This document shows positions 12,978 to 24,420 of a DNA stretch of 64,000 nt, in pieces. Below the pieces are notes generated by a model. It did not search any database. It had not been told where the DNA came from and saw only the letters and a list, made by a program, of their open reading frames with translations. This DNA comes from Persicaria tinctoria (taxonomy: Eukaryota > Streptophyta > Magnoliopsida > Caryophyllales > Polygonaceae). The stretch lies in assembly GCA_037127255.1 (NCBI GenBank), contig JBANSL010000008.1, positions 40,561,373 through 40,625,372 of the forward strand, given 5' to 3'. Position 1 is the first letter of the stretch; each line of letters begins with the position of its first letter. Position numbers and translations under genes: made by a program.

Positions 12978-13950
12978 TGTAACGGCCCGGGATTATGATT
13001 CCCGAGTTACGTTTCGAGGGATAAAACCCCTCGTTAGGATCTTGCGCCCCGAGTACAGGTTGAAGGTTTGAAACTCTATCCTAACACTTTGAAATGGGAT
13101 TTCATACCCAAAATTCGAAGGGATCGTTGGAATCCCCGGGGGAGTCCCCTGTACCTGTCGTAAGTCTAAGCGTGAAAATCAGAAATAGTGCAACTCGCGG
13201 AAATAAGTGTAATATAAGGGGTGCCACGGCGGAGCCGGGTCAAAACGGAGTCAAAAGTATAAATCCAAAAAAATATAATCAGAGTCTGGTGAAGTCTATA
13301 ACTCCAGCGCTCACTCTCCGCCGACAAAATGACCCGCGCAATAAGCAAACAGCACCGATAGGATGAACATAAATAATACCTAAAAAAATTGATATGGGGC
13401 GGGATCAGATCGATGCCCACTTAACTCTGCATCCCAACCATAAGCACACATATACGATATACCTAATAAAGATGCTCTAATGCAGTACGAAATTCAAACA
13501 CACTAGCATGCTCCTAGTTGATAATAATGTGCAGAAATACTGTAAAGGGCCCAAGACAATGCCAAGTGGCATATCCCTCTCCTACCTCCACCCCTTCCGA
13601 TAGGTGGAGACTGGCCAGCTCGTGAATGCATTCATTCATAATAGGGCGGCACGCATGCCTAATCCGCTCCACAATAAAGCCCGCAGGCATATCATAATAT
13701 AAGGAAGTCATGACTCGATTGACTCAGGGTACCCGATGAGGCTGGGCTACCCTATGACCCTAGCAAAGACTCTAGGACTATCATAGATAACGGTCGTTCT
13801 GTTTACATACGCATAAAGAAATAGAATGCTCAACGATCGATGCAACCTAGCATGGTACTACATGGCATACTGATCATGAATGCAAGCATCTAGTATATCA
13901 TGCACCTAAAGCAGGGAATAGCTCTATTCAATCTGAGTAAGCTCCGAAGA

Positions 13951-13960
13951 GACTTACCTG
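13951..13960 (-). promoter_or_regulatory. Conserved CAG|GTAAGT splice-donor-like site in LTR A
   Basis: The minus strand reads CAGGTAAGTC, a perfect plant 5' splice-site consensus. The same site in the same flanking block occurs at 40638-40647, 49333-49342 and, on the plus strand, 58757-58766. This supports a role in processing the LTR transcript. Confidence 0.45.
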
Positions 13961-14364
13961 AAGATGCAGAACAGCAATATAATACAAGCAAGGGCCCAAT
14001 GCAGGTCCAGAGTATAATCCAATAGTAATACACACCTATCATCAAGCCATTTCCATAAGCTACCGGACCAACATTCATACACACGATTCCCAAGTCCTCA
14101 ACATACTCAAAATCAAACGGTGATAAAACTATTTTCCAAAACCTTTCCGCTACGATCAATATTAACCAAAAATCATTTACTTCCAATCAACCCCATTGAT
14201 AAAATCGTACCAACCATATTTTCCAAACTCTTAAATCCCAAATTAAGTCAACTCATATTCAAAATAATTTCTCAAATCATACTTGGCCAAATCCCGACAT
14301 TCAACATTTAAACCTTAAAACCACTTTCTCAAAATCATACTATAGAAATAATTCCGGCATTTTA

Positions 14365-16538
14365 TGATGCGGATCAAGATGATCTTCTGTGGGTCAAACA
14401 ATGATCTTGATCCAGGCGAGCTCTCAAGACCGATTCGAGGGCCATTGATGGGGAAGAGTGTCATCCTCAAAAGGAGGAAGAAGGCTCCACCATGGAATAA
14501 GACCCAAAGGAGCAAGTTGAGCTAATGGTCAAGTTGGGTTCGTTCTTAATGGGTTGACAGCATTTCGACGTCTCAGTAAAACGGATCGTTCGGAGTCCAT
14601 ATTTATCGGATGAGGTCGTACCATACCTTGTTGGAACGAGGACGAAAAGATCTACAACTTTGCTGTTGAAGGTTTCTCTAGAATCGACATCGAGAATGGC
14701 CGAAATTCATCATCTTTACAGCTGTCACTGTTTGGACGAATTTCCACATATTTATTTAGTTAATTTCGAATTTTAATTAATTAGATATATTTATTTTATG
14801 CAATTTAGATAAATAAGGTGGAATTAATTATATCTCTTCTAGATATAATCCTTGGCCACCAAGTTATTTAATTTCTATCTTTATTAGGAAATATTTATCT
14901 TATGTTTATTTTATTTATCTTTAGGTAGAATTAATCTATCCAAACCCCTTTCCTTTGCAAGGAAGGATTGGTTAGATAGCTCATTAGTTTACTATAAATT
15001 CATGTTACACCTTTTGAATTTAATCAGATTGAATATAGAATTGAAGAAACCCTTAACGGAATTAGGGTTCTTCGATTATCAATCCCAAAGTTATTCGGGT
15101 TCTCACGTTATTGTTACATTCGGCAACCATCACAATCCTCACCCTCACTTTCGTCCTTCTTCACCACCGAAACCAAACACAGCCTAACCTTCAATCAGTA
15201 CTCCGCCGTTTCAAGGAAGAAGAAGAACACCGGCGTCTTGGCCTCGGCACCGGTTCCATAGGCTTCGGCGCCTGGCGCCTGGGCTGCGTCGTCTCTCGCC
15301 CTCGCTCTCGTCTCAGCGGCATCGCTCGCAGGCTCCATCGGCGCCTTCTCCCGCTTTCTCGCAGAACCTCAGGATCGCTCGTGGCGCTCGCCTTCGGTCG
15401 CCAGCCTGCGCTCGCATATCATCGGCTTCGCACCAGTGAGTTCTCCCGGCTCCTAGCGTCTGGCCGTGAATTGATGATCGTTGGACTAGACCGGCCGATT
15501 GCTAAACTAAAAACGTCGATCTTGCTTAACTCCTTGTATTTCTTGACGATTTAACCAAAACTAACTAAACTAAATTAGAACTAATTAAACAATATTTCTT
15601 AACTTAAGAAATTTATAAACTAAATGAAATATCGGAAGACTAAAACAAATTAACTAAGTGTAAGCTAATGAAGTAACAGCAAAGATAGACAAGGAAGCGA
15701 AGAAGAAGATGCTGGTGCGAGGTCTGGCGCGCAGGGGCGGATCCGGGACGCTCGGAGCAGGGGCGGCGTCTCAGGGACCTTGCTCGATGGGAGCGGAGGC
15801 CAGACGCTAGGAGCCGGGAGAACTCACTGGTGCGTAGCCGATGATCTGCGAGCGCAGGCTGGCGACCGAAGGCGAGCGCCGCGAGCGATCCTAAGGTTCT
15901 GCGAGATAGCGGGAGAAGGCGCCGATGGAGCCTGCGAGCGATGCCGCTGAGACGGGAGCGAGGGCGAGAGACGACGCAGCCCGGGCGCCAGGCGCCGAAG
16001 CCTTTGGAACCGGTGCCGAGGCCAAGACGCCGGTGTTCTTCTTCTTCCTTGAAACGGCGGAGTACTGATTGAAGGTTAGGCTGTGTTTGGTTTCGGTGGT
16101 GAAGAAGGACGAAAGTGAGGGTGAGGATTGTGATGGTTGCCGAATGTAACAATAACGTGAGAACCCGGATAACTTTGGGATTGATAATCGAAGAACCCTA
16201 ATTCCGTTAAGGGTTTCTTCAATTCTATATTCAATCTGAGACGCCCCTGCTCCGAGCGTCCCGGATCCGCCCCTGCGCGCCAGACCTCGCACCAGCATCT
16301 TCTTCTTCGCTTCCTTGTCTATCTTTGATGTTACTTCATTAGCTTACACTTAGTTAATTTGTTTTAGTCTTCCGATATTTCATTTAGTTTATAAATTTCT
16401 TAAGTTAAGAAATATTGTTTAATTAGTTCTAATTTAGTTTAGTTAGTTTTGGTTAAATCGTCAAGAAATACAAGGAGCTAAGCAAGATCGACGTTTTTAG
16501 TTTAGCAATCGGCCGGTCTAGCCGATTGCTATACATCA
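14365..16538. mobile_element. LTR-like insertion TGATG...CATCA with TTTTA duplication
   Basis: Inserted inside LTR A. The LTR sequence runs ...CCGGCATTTTA, is interrupted by this element, then resumes TTTTATTTCAAAACC as in LTR B near 41020. Flanking 5-bp duplications TTTTA lie at 14360-14364 and 16539-16543. The ends are TGATG and CATCA, typical of an LTR. The 5' part (14365-14520) matches 52446-52590, including the GTCAAACAA(T/C)GATCTTGATC core and the GTCATCCT...GAAGAAGGCTCCACC run. It could be a solo LTR, but its right half is rearranged into inverted copies. No RT or gag coding is seen. Confidence 0.72.
15024..16521. repeat. Two interleaved inverted repeats (A-B-A'-B')
   Basis: Arm A (15024-15463, 440 bp) is repeated inverted as A' (15800-16239, 440 bp). 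Arm B (15486-15774) is repeated inverted as B' (16236-16521). The order is A, B, A', B' rather than the simple palindrome A, B, B', A'. Copies are close to identical; as a result the two strands encode almost the same spurious protein (15111-15554 plus, 15640-16152 minus). A few substitutions and a 3-bp deletion in B' separate the arms. Confidence 0.9.
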
Positions 16539-16739
16539 TTTTATTTCAAAACCTTGACTTTAAATGTTTCAAGTAATTTAGGACAATGATAAACATTTCT
16601 AAAATAAATCTATCTTTAAAAACCCCATTTATAAATCAAAACCAACAAATCACTTTAAAATCCCATTTATGAACAACATTTAACAACATACTCCAAATAA
16701 TATATTTTAGATCCCTTTATATTTTAAGATCCATAATTT

Positions 16740-16766
16740 AATAATATATATATATATATATATATA
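16740..16766. repeat. (TA)n microsatellite in LTR A
   Basis: Short TA dinucleotide run within the AT-rich part of LTR A. Confidence 0.9.
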
Positions 16767-18294
16767 ATCCAATTAGTTAATAATTTAACAATTTCCGAAA
16801 ATTACCCGAAATCAAGTCTTATATTTAATACACATTTTATAAACACAATCCATGACAAAATTAGGGCCAAAGGAAGGAATAGGTCCAAATCCCCTTTATT
16901 TTCAGATCCAGACCAACCAGCCCAGCCCAGCCCAGCTCCCTTTTAAATGAAGTGAACCGAACCGGTTTAGTTAAACAAACCCCTGAACCGGACCATGAAA
17001 CAAAACAAATAAAAGCGAACCCGACCGGTACTGTTCAACTGTCTCCCCCAAAACGTCGATTGAAAAATCTGGAAGGAGGAAGAGAGAGGGCAAGGGCGGT
17101 CGGCGGTGGCTGGTTGCTCCGGCCATTCAACCCGGCACCAAAGATAGGGAATCGAAAAAAGAAGGAGAGAAAGGGGTTCTCACCGAGGTTCGAATTCGCC
17201 ACCGGAAAACGCCCGATTCGCCTCGCCGGAGGAGCGATTTGGCTTCGGTGGTGGTGGAGGAAGCTCCGAAGGGCCTGGGTCGGATGTAAATAGTTAGAAA
17301 GGGTTCACCTTTATGCGATTTCAGGCCTAGAGGAGGAGGAAGGCTTACCGAACAGATCGAACCAGAACAGGGAGGAGGGAGGAAGGAAGGGGGGGGGGGG
17401 TTGGCGCCGGCGGTGGCGGTGGCGGTCCTGGTCCCTGGGATGCTCCGAGCTCATATTCGGGCTCTCATGGACGTCGGAGGAGGAGAGAGTGGAGCTCGCG
17501 CTGCTGCTGCTCGGAGAGGGAAACAGAGCTGCGGTGACGGCTCTCGGCATCGCTGGTGGCTGAGCAAGGAGGACGACGGTGGCTGCGGCTCGCTGGTGGT
17601 GCTCCTGGGTTCGTCAAGGCTCGGGATGCTGCTTCTCGGAGGAAGGCTTTGTTGTTGATTGCCCGGAATCGGTGGTTCTGGCGTCTAAGGAGGAGGAGCT
17701 GTAGTGGTGTGGTGGTGATGGCTTGGAGTAGGGGATTTGCAGATTGCAGTGAGTGAAAGAGGGAGAGAGAGAGGGTGTGTTTTTGTGTGGCTTTTCCATT
17801 TGAATAAAGAATGGGTGGAAGAAAGAAGAAAGAAGAGGTGTTGCTAGCTGTGCATTTTACAGGCAAGAGGACAAACTGCATTCCTGCAATGGTTCATCAG
17901 AAGAAAGGGGGTCAAAAGTATCCCCAATTCAAACTAAAAGAAGGAGGTGAGGCCACTGCAGAGATTGAGAAGTGGGGGAAAGGGGCACGCCCCTGCTGCT
18001 GCTCCCAATTTGAAGTGGGAAGGGGGAAGAAAAGAAGTAAAATAGCCCCATAAATCCCAATCCCAAAATTACCCGCAAACGAATATTGAAACCCGCTCTC
18101 TCGACGTTACTCGACCCAACTCGTTTAAAATCGAAATTCCGAATCCAAATAAATAAATAAACTTCTAATAAGTAATTTTTTTTTCCCAACCTCGGAACAT
18201 AAAAGCGGAATAAAATCCCTCCGAAAATCCAATTTAGAATTATGCCGGAATTCATTTTAAGAGATTTTAATTACCCCGATTTAAATTCATTTTA

Positions 18295-18333
<39 letters not shown>

Positions 18334-18366
18334 GAAAATTAGGATTTAAAAATCCGAGCCTTTACA

Positions 18367-19796
18367 GATGCCAATAGCCACCAGCTCCCAAGCACTTACA
18401 CAAACGTTAATACAAATTAAGAATGGTTGAATATATTCCTACAAATTAGAAATATAAATATATTATTGACAATCTCCAGCTGCCAATATTTGCTAAAATA
18501 AAAGATGATAAATGTCATTTTCACATCTTATTTGCAGTAAAATATGCATACCAAGACCAATGGATGAGGCTACACCAAGCGCAGTCCACCATAGCACAAA
18601 TTGGACATATTGAAGGATTAATATGCAACTCATAAAAACAAGCATGTCAAGCCATAGCTCAACAAAGATGACCATTTTCCTGATATAGCCAACATGAAAA
18701 AACAGTTTTCCCACAACTAAAGCTTCAAAAGTTTACATGTTTAATCAATCCAGCAAGTCCTCTTGCTAAATTTTAGTACTTGCACACATAAGGAAGACGA
18801 AAGTTGTGTGCAAACAAACAAAGTTGTCATGGCATAATAGAAAAGAGTTCTGCTTGTCGATCTTTCCTTGGGACCTATACGAATGCTGACTTCAAATCAA
18901 TATCCATACTAACATTGTCCAATTTGAAAAACACAAAGGCCTGTGGAATAAACCATTTCCCTCAAACTTGAACAGACAATTAAAATCATTAATTAGCCAG
19001 ATCCAAGTTCGTCCCCTAATCATTTCACCACTCCATCATTGGTATTGACGATGGACAAGTGCATAATGCTCAAAATCTCCTCAATCAAATCACGATTTAA
19101 ATCCGTAAAAATCCATCAGAGCAAGCTTCAGCCAGGCAATAAATCAAAATCACATAAAATTGATTGTAATCTAATTTAAAGAAGTAATTGATAACACAAG
19201 ATTAAACTAACCAAATTTATATTAAAAAAATGCAAACCTTTCCAAAGAGGTCGCCAAATCTGATGGCTTTGGCTGTCTTGAATCAAATCAGCAAATCGAA
19301 CTTATAGGTTTCCAGATTCAGCATCCAATTGGAATTTGTTATTTGCCAGAAAAGGGTGATGACTGGAGGCTGAATTTTATTCCAAAATAGATCAAAGAAG
19401 AAAAACCTAGAAATAAAACCAAGGAGATAAGAAATTAAGAAAGAGGATCAAACCTTTTAACATTTTGAGGTTATTGAGAGGCGACGATAATGGGATGCTG
19501 CTTGTGAGAAGCGGTTTTTGACGGCTACGTCTAGAGTAGGTATGGAAATTGAAGGGAGGGGATACGGTGAGGATCGATTGAGCCTGAAAGATGGAGCAAA
19601 GATTACGGCAGAGTTGTGATGGTGGGAGGCGGTACCGGTGGTAAATCCGTAGTCGGAGAAGTGAAGGTGGGCAGCCCGGTAGGGTAGAAAGATGTGAATA
19701 GCCGAGGACAATCAGAAATGAAGCAACGGAACGGGGAGAGAAGGAGAACCAGATAGAGCGGACGTGGAAATGTAATACAGCGTGCATATGTAATGT
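18367..19796. other. Intergenic or decayed-gene segment next to LTR A
   Basis: AT-rich and intron-like. It contains one recognisable exon (18552-18640, minus). A minus-strand open frame at 19407-19802 could be 5'-exon or leader sequence of the same broken gene, but shows no domain. Confidence 0.35.
18552..18640 (-). pseudogene. Exon fragment of a VMP1/KMS-like (VTT domain) membrane protein gene
   Basis: The minus-strand frame reads F-V-L-W-W-T-A-L-G-V-A-S-S-I-G-L-G. It then meets a donor-like G|GTATGC at 18551/18550. This resembles the conserved LWWxALGVASSIGLG segment of plant KMS1/KMS2, homologues of vacuole membrane protein VMP1 acting in ER-Golgi organisation and autophagy. The following exons should lie toward lower coordinates, but only about 185 bp remain before the LTR of copy A, and no further exon is found on the far side. 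Either the insertion or a deletion has beheaded the gene, or this is an old fragment. The identification rests on about 17 residues. Confidence 0.45.
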
Positions 19797-19811
19797 AATC
19801 AATTGCTAATT

Positions 19812-19930
19812 TTTTTTTGGTTCATAGGTAGGCACTTAGGCCATTACAATATTGAGGGAGGGGGGATTCGAACTCGTGGCCTATTGGTCACTACATGCCA
19901 TCCTTACCAACTAAGCTAGCAAGGCTTGAC
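19812..19930 (-). mobile_element. tRNA-derived SINE with 15-bp TSD
   Basis: A 119-bp unit. On the minus strand it starts with a tRNA-like head: box-A-like TAGCTTAGTTGG and box B GAGTTCGAATCC. It then has a short body and ends in a run of A (the T run at 19811-19818 on the plus strand). Perfect 15-bp duplications AATCAATTGCTAATT lie at 19797-19811 and 19931-19945. This combination is diagnostic of an LINE-mobilised SINE. The perfect duplications imply a fairly recent insertion. It is not a tRNA gene: the cloverleaf cannot close properly. Confidence 0.88.
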
Positions 19931-19945
19931 AATCAATTGCTAATT

Positions 19946-20077
19946 ACTACAGTTGAACAAAGTATACACTTCACTTTTGTATTTACAATGTGTGTGTATA
20001 TATACTGTACAGGATTACAATATATATATATAATTTATAATATACATTATAATATAATATAATATATTATATTATAT

Positions 20078-20119
<42 letters not shown>

Positions 20120-22400
20120 CGGGACGGGATTTGCGGGATTTGCGGGATTTGGACGGGTCGTCCCGCATAATTTTTGCTGGACGGGTCGTCCCGCATAATT
20201 TTTGCGGGACGGGATTTACTATTTTTTTTTTCTAAATCCCACCGGGATCGAGACGGGCCCGAGACGAGTCCAGGACAGGACCGGGATTTGCGGGATTTGT
20301 GTCCACCCATAAGTTCATGGTCGTCTTCATTTTGATTCTCCTCCCCTTCCTGTACTAAATGCCAAGAATCAACTACTAAACATAAATTAAAATGCTATAT
20401 TATAGGACAGGAATATAAACCTTAGGCTCATCCTCATATCTGCAACAGAGAAAGAAAGAAAAAATGAAGGTGTGAATCTATGAAGAAAACAGTGTGCTCA
20501 TACACTCATACATAAATATTTAATAAAATAAGCAGCATTTACATTTGAATGCAGCTCTCTCACGAGATTCCAATTGTGAAAAAAATATAATTAGAAGTTC
20601 ATATAAATTGTCAACCATCAAAGTTAATTGTCATGATCACATAATTAAATCATGTAAAGAAAACAATAAATTTTCTACAATATCAATGCTGCAACTGAGA
20701 AGAAAGTAGCTACACGTTTACAATGCAAAAATTAAATGGTTTAGCAGTGTAAACCCCAAGTAGAAGTGAAAACATTCTCGGGCAAGCCCTAAGAGTATCA
20801 CGAAACACTTATCAAACTTTAATTACAATTATCTTGATAATCAACAGGGAGCAAGCGACAACAACAGGGAAATCTACAGAGATTGAGAAGCAATCAACAG
20901 CAAGTGAAATCAACAGAAGAATGGGCAAGCGATCAAAATTCAGAAGCGAAATCAACAGAGAGCAGAGTTTGGAGTAAGCGAAATCAATTCAGAACCGCAA
21001 TTCAGAAGGGGCAAGCGAAATCGGAAATAAGAAATAGAAATAAAAAAATCACATACCTTCACATATGATTTTGGAGTAGAGGCAATGCTTGAAAAAAAAC
21101 ACCCTACAATATTGTCGAACGTGTGGCAATTGACAAGTTGAAGGATTTTGATCAATAGATTCAATATAGGGAAGAGTGCACATTGAATTATGCAGATCAA
21201 TTCTCTTCCTGCAAATTTAGAGAATTTCTCCCTTTTTCCATCCCTTTCTCTGTTTTGCAGATACGTTTGGAGAATCTGTTGGGGAGAAAAAAAGCTATTT
21301 TTCTCTAAAATCCTCCCTTTTCTCTATTTTGGCACAACTGTTGGGCTTGCACTTACATGCTTAAACAACTTCTAATGATTTATTACAATCTCATACATAC
21401 ATTCGAATATATTTAACTTTGTAATTTTTAGACTAATAAATTGCGGAGACTTTACTACTCGAGCAACCACTTCTCTACTCTAGCTGAGTGTTTTAGCAGT
21501 AAATCCCCTGACCTGAAGGAAGCTACTCTTGCTGTACTGGTGTGGCTCTTCACGACTCAAACCTTGAACTCTACTTTGGTATTGTCTACATCATGACCAG
21601 CAAGTGATATTACTATTAAGCTGATTTGTAAGTTGTCTTCCTAGCTCCCACCTTGTATATGGCTATTCTTTGTATTCCCATATGGAATTTTATTGTCTCA
21701 CTGTTTTAAGTTCCATGCTCACTTTTGTTAATCTTTAGCCTAGAGTTGCTACTGTAGTGGTTGCCTTTGAAACCACCCCGGACCATTGGGTAAAAAGGGA
21801 GCCAAATGGGGTTGAGAAGAAAACCAAGGATATACTGAAATACCATGTTCATTGTGTGATAAGAGTTGACTACTCGCATTAATGTCTAGCATACCGTTGA
21901 ACGGGCACATAAAAAAAAGTGTGCTTAGGCCTAAGTTAGGAGACAATTGTAAGAGAAATAACTCATAGAATTTAGCAATGATGAGTTCGATGGACAACTA
22001 ATTACGTTGGATGTAAATAAGTTGTTTTGCGCTTAAGCAATGAGAAAAATATATATCGACGTAAGCGGTTACTCCTAATTCCATAGATATCAAGTTCACC
22101 CGTCGTAAACCACTCAAAGCATGCATAACATTTATAAGCTTCATATCCATGGACCATGGTAGTTCAAGCAGTTGAAGACAGATAGGTGTGCAAATTAAAG
22201 AGAGCTAATGATGTCATTCAATTCTTTCCCCATCTAGAGAGATTCATTCGCATTTAATTCTAAACTTATGCTCGTTACCGGCCTCTTAGTATCGTATGAA
22301 TCGATGTTAAAACATTTCAATATTATACTCTCTTTCCGTTATACCTCCCTACTCTTTTTCGTTTTCTATGTTTCGAAACGAAACTTATTTTTAAGGGGGG
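19946..22400. other. Unassigned AT-rich region with degenerate repeats
   Basis: It holds (TA)n at about 20085-20113. A block at 20114-20306 is rich in GCGGGA(C/T)GGGA and GGGATTTGCGGGATTT words and has the look of a decayed transposon end. A stretch at 20850-21030 repeats AGCGAAATCAACAGA-like words. Two short minus-strand pieces with acceptor-like flanks (near 20290-20350 and 20415-20435) could be exon remnants encoding acidic residues. No gene is established. Confidence 0.35.
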
Positions 22401-23188
22401 AGATATGAAATACCCTAAATTATCTTTGGGTATTTCGTTTTAATGAAATTGGACATTTGTTATTATGTTGTATGGGAATAACTTGGATAGAACGGTGAGC
22501 CAAAAAGGGTCTTATACATCCCATAAACAAGGTATTCGTTTCAACGATTGTATTTTCGGTTTGATTTCGTAGATTTGTCTCGTGTAACGCTTGTTTCAAG
22601 TTTAATACTATGTTTTGTTTAATTTTTTCCATTTTATAATATAATAATAATATTATTATTATTAATCGAATTATTGAGTAAATAAAAAAAAAAGTAATTT
22701 AAGGGCTCAAGATTTGAACCCGTTGGTGAGGCAAAGAACAAAAACGTCAAGGGTCTAAATTCGAGCTCACTTTTGATAATGTTGTTAGAGTCTTAGTGTA
22801 TCTACAAATGGGATTTCTTCCCATACCCTTCTTCAGTTCTTCCTCTGTTATTAACTTTCCATTCTTATGGACTTTGATTGATCTGGCTTTATAATCTATC
22901 TATATATCTATCTATATACATATACTAAAATCGATGCATAACGTTCTATGTGGTGTATTGTGGTTGATCTTATGGGGAAAAAAATCCTATGTGATGCGTT
23001 GTGGTTGATTCTAAGGGGGGAAATTAATAAAATAATATGTTGTCATTGTTTATAAAAAGTTATATAAGTCACAATCTATCTATATATATTTTAGTTAATT
23101 GAAAAAAATATTAAATAAAAAATATTTCATAGTCATACACTCATACTTACCAAAAATATTAATAGATAAATATGTAGTATTTGATAGG
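22401..23188. other. AT-rich spacer, possible old LTR fragment
   Basis: The sequence TTTTTAAGGGGGGAGATATG near 22391-22410 resembles a polypurine tract preceding an LTR, but no partner LTR or coding region is seen. A short TATC/TATA repeat lies near 22898-22925. Confidence 0.25.
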
Positions 23189-23418
23189 TGCTATTTTATT
23201 TATATCTAGATTTTTTTTGGAGAGAATTATTTATATCAAAATTCATTATTTAATCATTGTTATTTTATTTATATCTATATTGTTTTTTGAGGCCAAAATA
23301 AATGCTATTTTATTTATATCTAGAATTTTTTTTGTGGAGAGAATTATTTATATCAAAATTAATTATTTAATCATTGTAATTTATTTATATCTATATTGTT
23401 TTTTGAGGTCAAAATAAA
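23189..23418. repeat. 114-bp tandem duplication
   Basis: Two adjacent units begin TGCTATTTTATTTATATCTA at 23189 and 23303. They share the middle GAGAGAATTATTTATATCAA and end with TGTTTTTTGAGG(C/T)CAAAATAAA. Divergence is only a few bases and small indels. It is AT-rich and non-coding. Confidence 0.9.
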
Positions 23419-24420
23419 TTATTAAAATATTATGTAGTCATAAATTTATAATATGTAGCAACAATCCATCCGTGTATAGATATTTTAGTAACTAATGTGA
23501 TAAATAGGTACTACATATTTAATAAAAAAAATATTAAAATATTTTTAAAAATCAACTATCTATTATATTACATGAGATTTAATTAACGATAGAATAGAAA
23601 AAAAAATTATTTATATATAATATATCAAACTAATTTTATTTATATCTAAATTATTGTTTTAGTGGGTAAATTTATTTATATATAGATTATTTTTTATTTA
23701 TTAGAATATATCTAGATTATTAATAATTAATAATATTATATTAATGTATTATCCGTCCATTGGACGAGACCTACATTAATTCATTTGATAAAGCTCATCA
23801 TCCACGTATTGATTGGTACTTTGGCACTTTGTTATTTGATGATGTTAAGAGAATGGCTATTGATCACTACGCTTCCATATTCAAAAGTGTGCAAACGTCT
23901 CAAGTCTCAACATCTCTCCTTGGAACGAAGTAGCAAACAAACGCTCGGAAAAGGGAGTGAATGTACTTCATTAAACCGGGGAAGGGAGGGGGGACCAAAA
24001 AAGATCACATCAAAATGTTCCAATACACGAAATACACCAAGGTGTACACAGAAGCTGCACTAAAATTGGAAGTCCGTAAGAATGGAAAGTCCAGATTAAG
24101 AAATCTGGTACACCTACACACACTACTCAACATTGAATCTGTTGCACATATTTTATATATATATATATATATATATAAAAGGAAGCAAAAGGACCGTCTC
24201 TTAGAACTCGTGAGGAAATCAAAACCGTCTCAAATCTTTGTTTGGTTGGACTCTGACAATATTCAGTACTTCCGTTAGAGACTTGGGGTATACCTTAAAT
24301 TTTCAACTGTTTACCAGGACACATGGAAGAATCTGAGTGATGGTGCCCTGGGAATCAGGGAGCCAAACCTGGCTGTGTATGCTGTGATAGAGCCCCGTTC
24401 ATTGAGACTGTTGCAAGTCA
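23419..24420. other. AT-rich flank and presumptive 3' region of SEC23
   Basis: 23419-23760 is very AT-rich and featureless. 23780-24290 has open frames on the plus strand (23785-24063, 23961-24278) without any family signature. About 24280-24420 is probably the SEC23 3' untranslated region, but no clear poly(A) signal can be chosen. A (TA)n run lies at about 24154-24176. Confidence 0.35.

Larger units (their letters stand above)
12978..18366 (-). repeat. 5' LTR of LARD copy A, split by a nested element
   Basis: In plus coordinates it begins TGTAACGGCCCGGG and ends CCGAGCCTTTACA (TG...CA). It aligns along its length with LTRs of copies B and C: a shared conserved block around 13380-13980, a G/C-rich region about 17040-17700, and the Y-shaped terminal AT region. 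It is 5.4 kb rather than 3.2 kb, because 14365-16538 is an insertion. An (ATT)13 microsatellite at 18295-18333 sits near its end and is the same repeat in which the non-LTR element lies in the partner LTR. Confidence 0.8.

Noticed and set aside
15111..16298. Arg/Leu-rich ORFs on both strands around 15.1-16.3 kb
   Set aside because: The same protein appears on both strands because the DNA is inverted; no family similarity. Artefact of the inverted repeat.
19862..19920. A true tRNA gene (minus strand)
   Set aside because: Box A and B are present but the acceptor stem does not pair, and the unit has an A-tail and target duplications; it is a SINE.
20114..20306. G-rich repeat block as a telomere-like or hAT end
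   Set aside because: Unit GGGATTTGC is not a plant telomere repeat, and no matching inverted end or 8-bp duplication was found.
22391..22420. Polypurine tract plus LTR start of a gypsy-type element
   Set aside because: Only a purine run followed by TATG is seen; no second LTR, target duplication or coding region supports it.
23785..24278. Plus-strand ORFs left of SEC23 as a gene
   Set aside because: Overlapping frames without a family signature, ending in a TA repeat; composition resembles neighbouring non-coding DNA.
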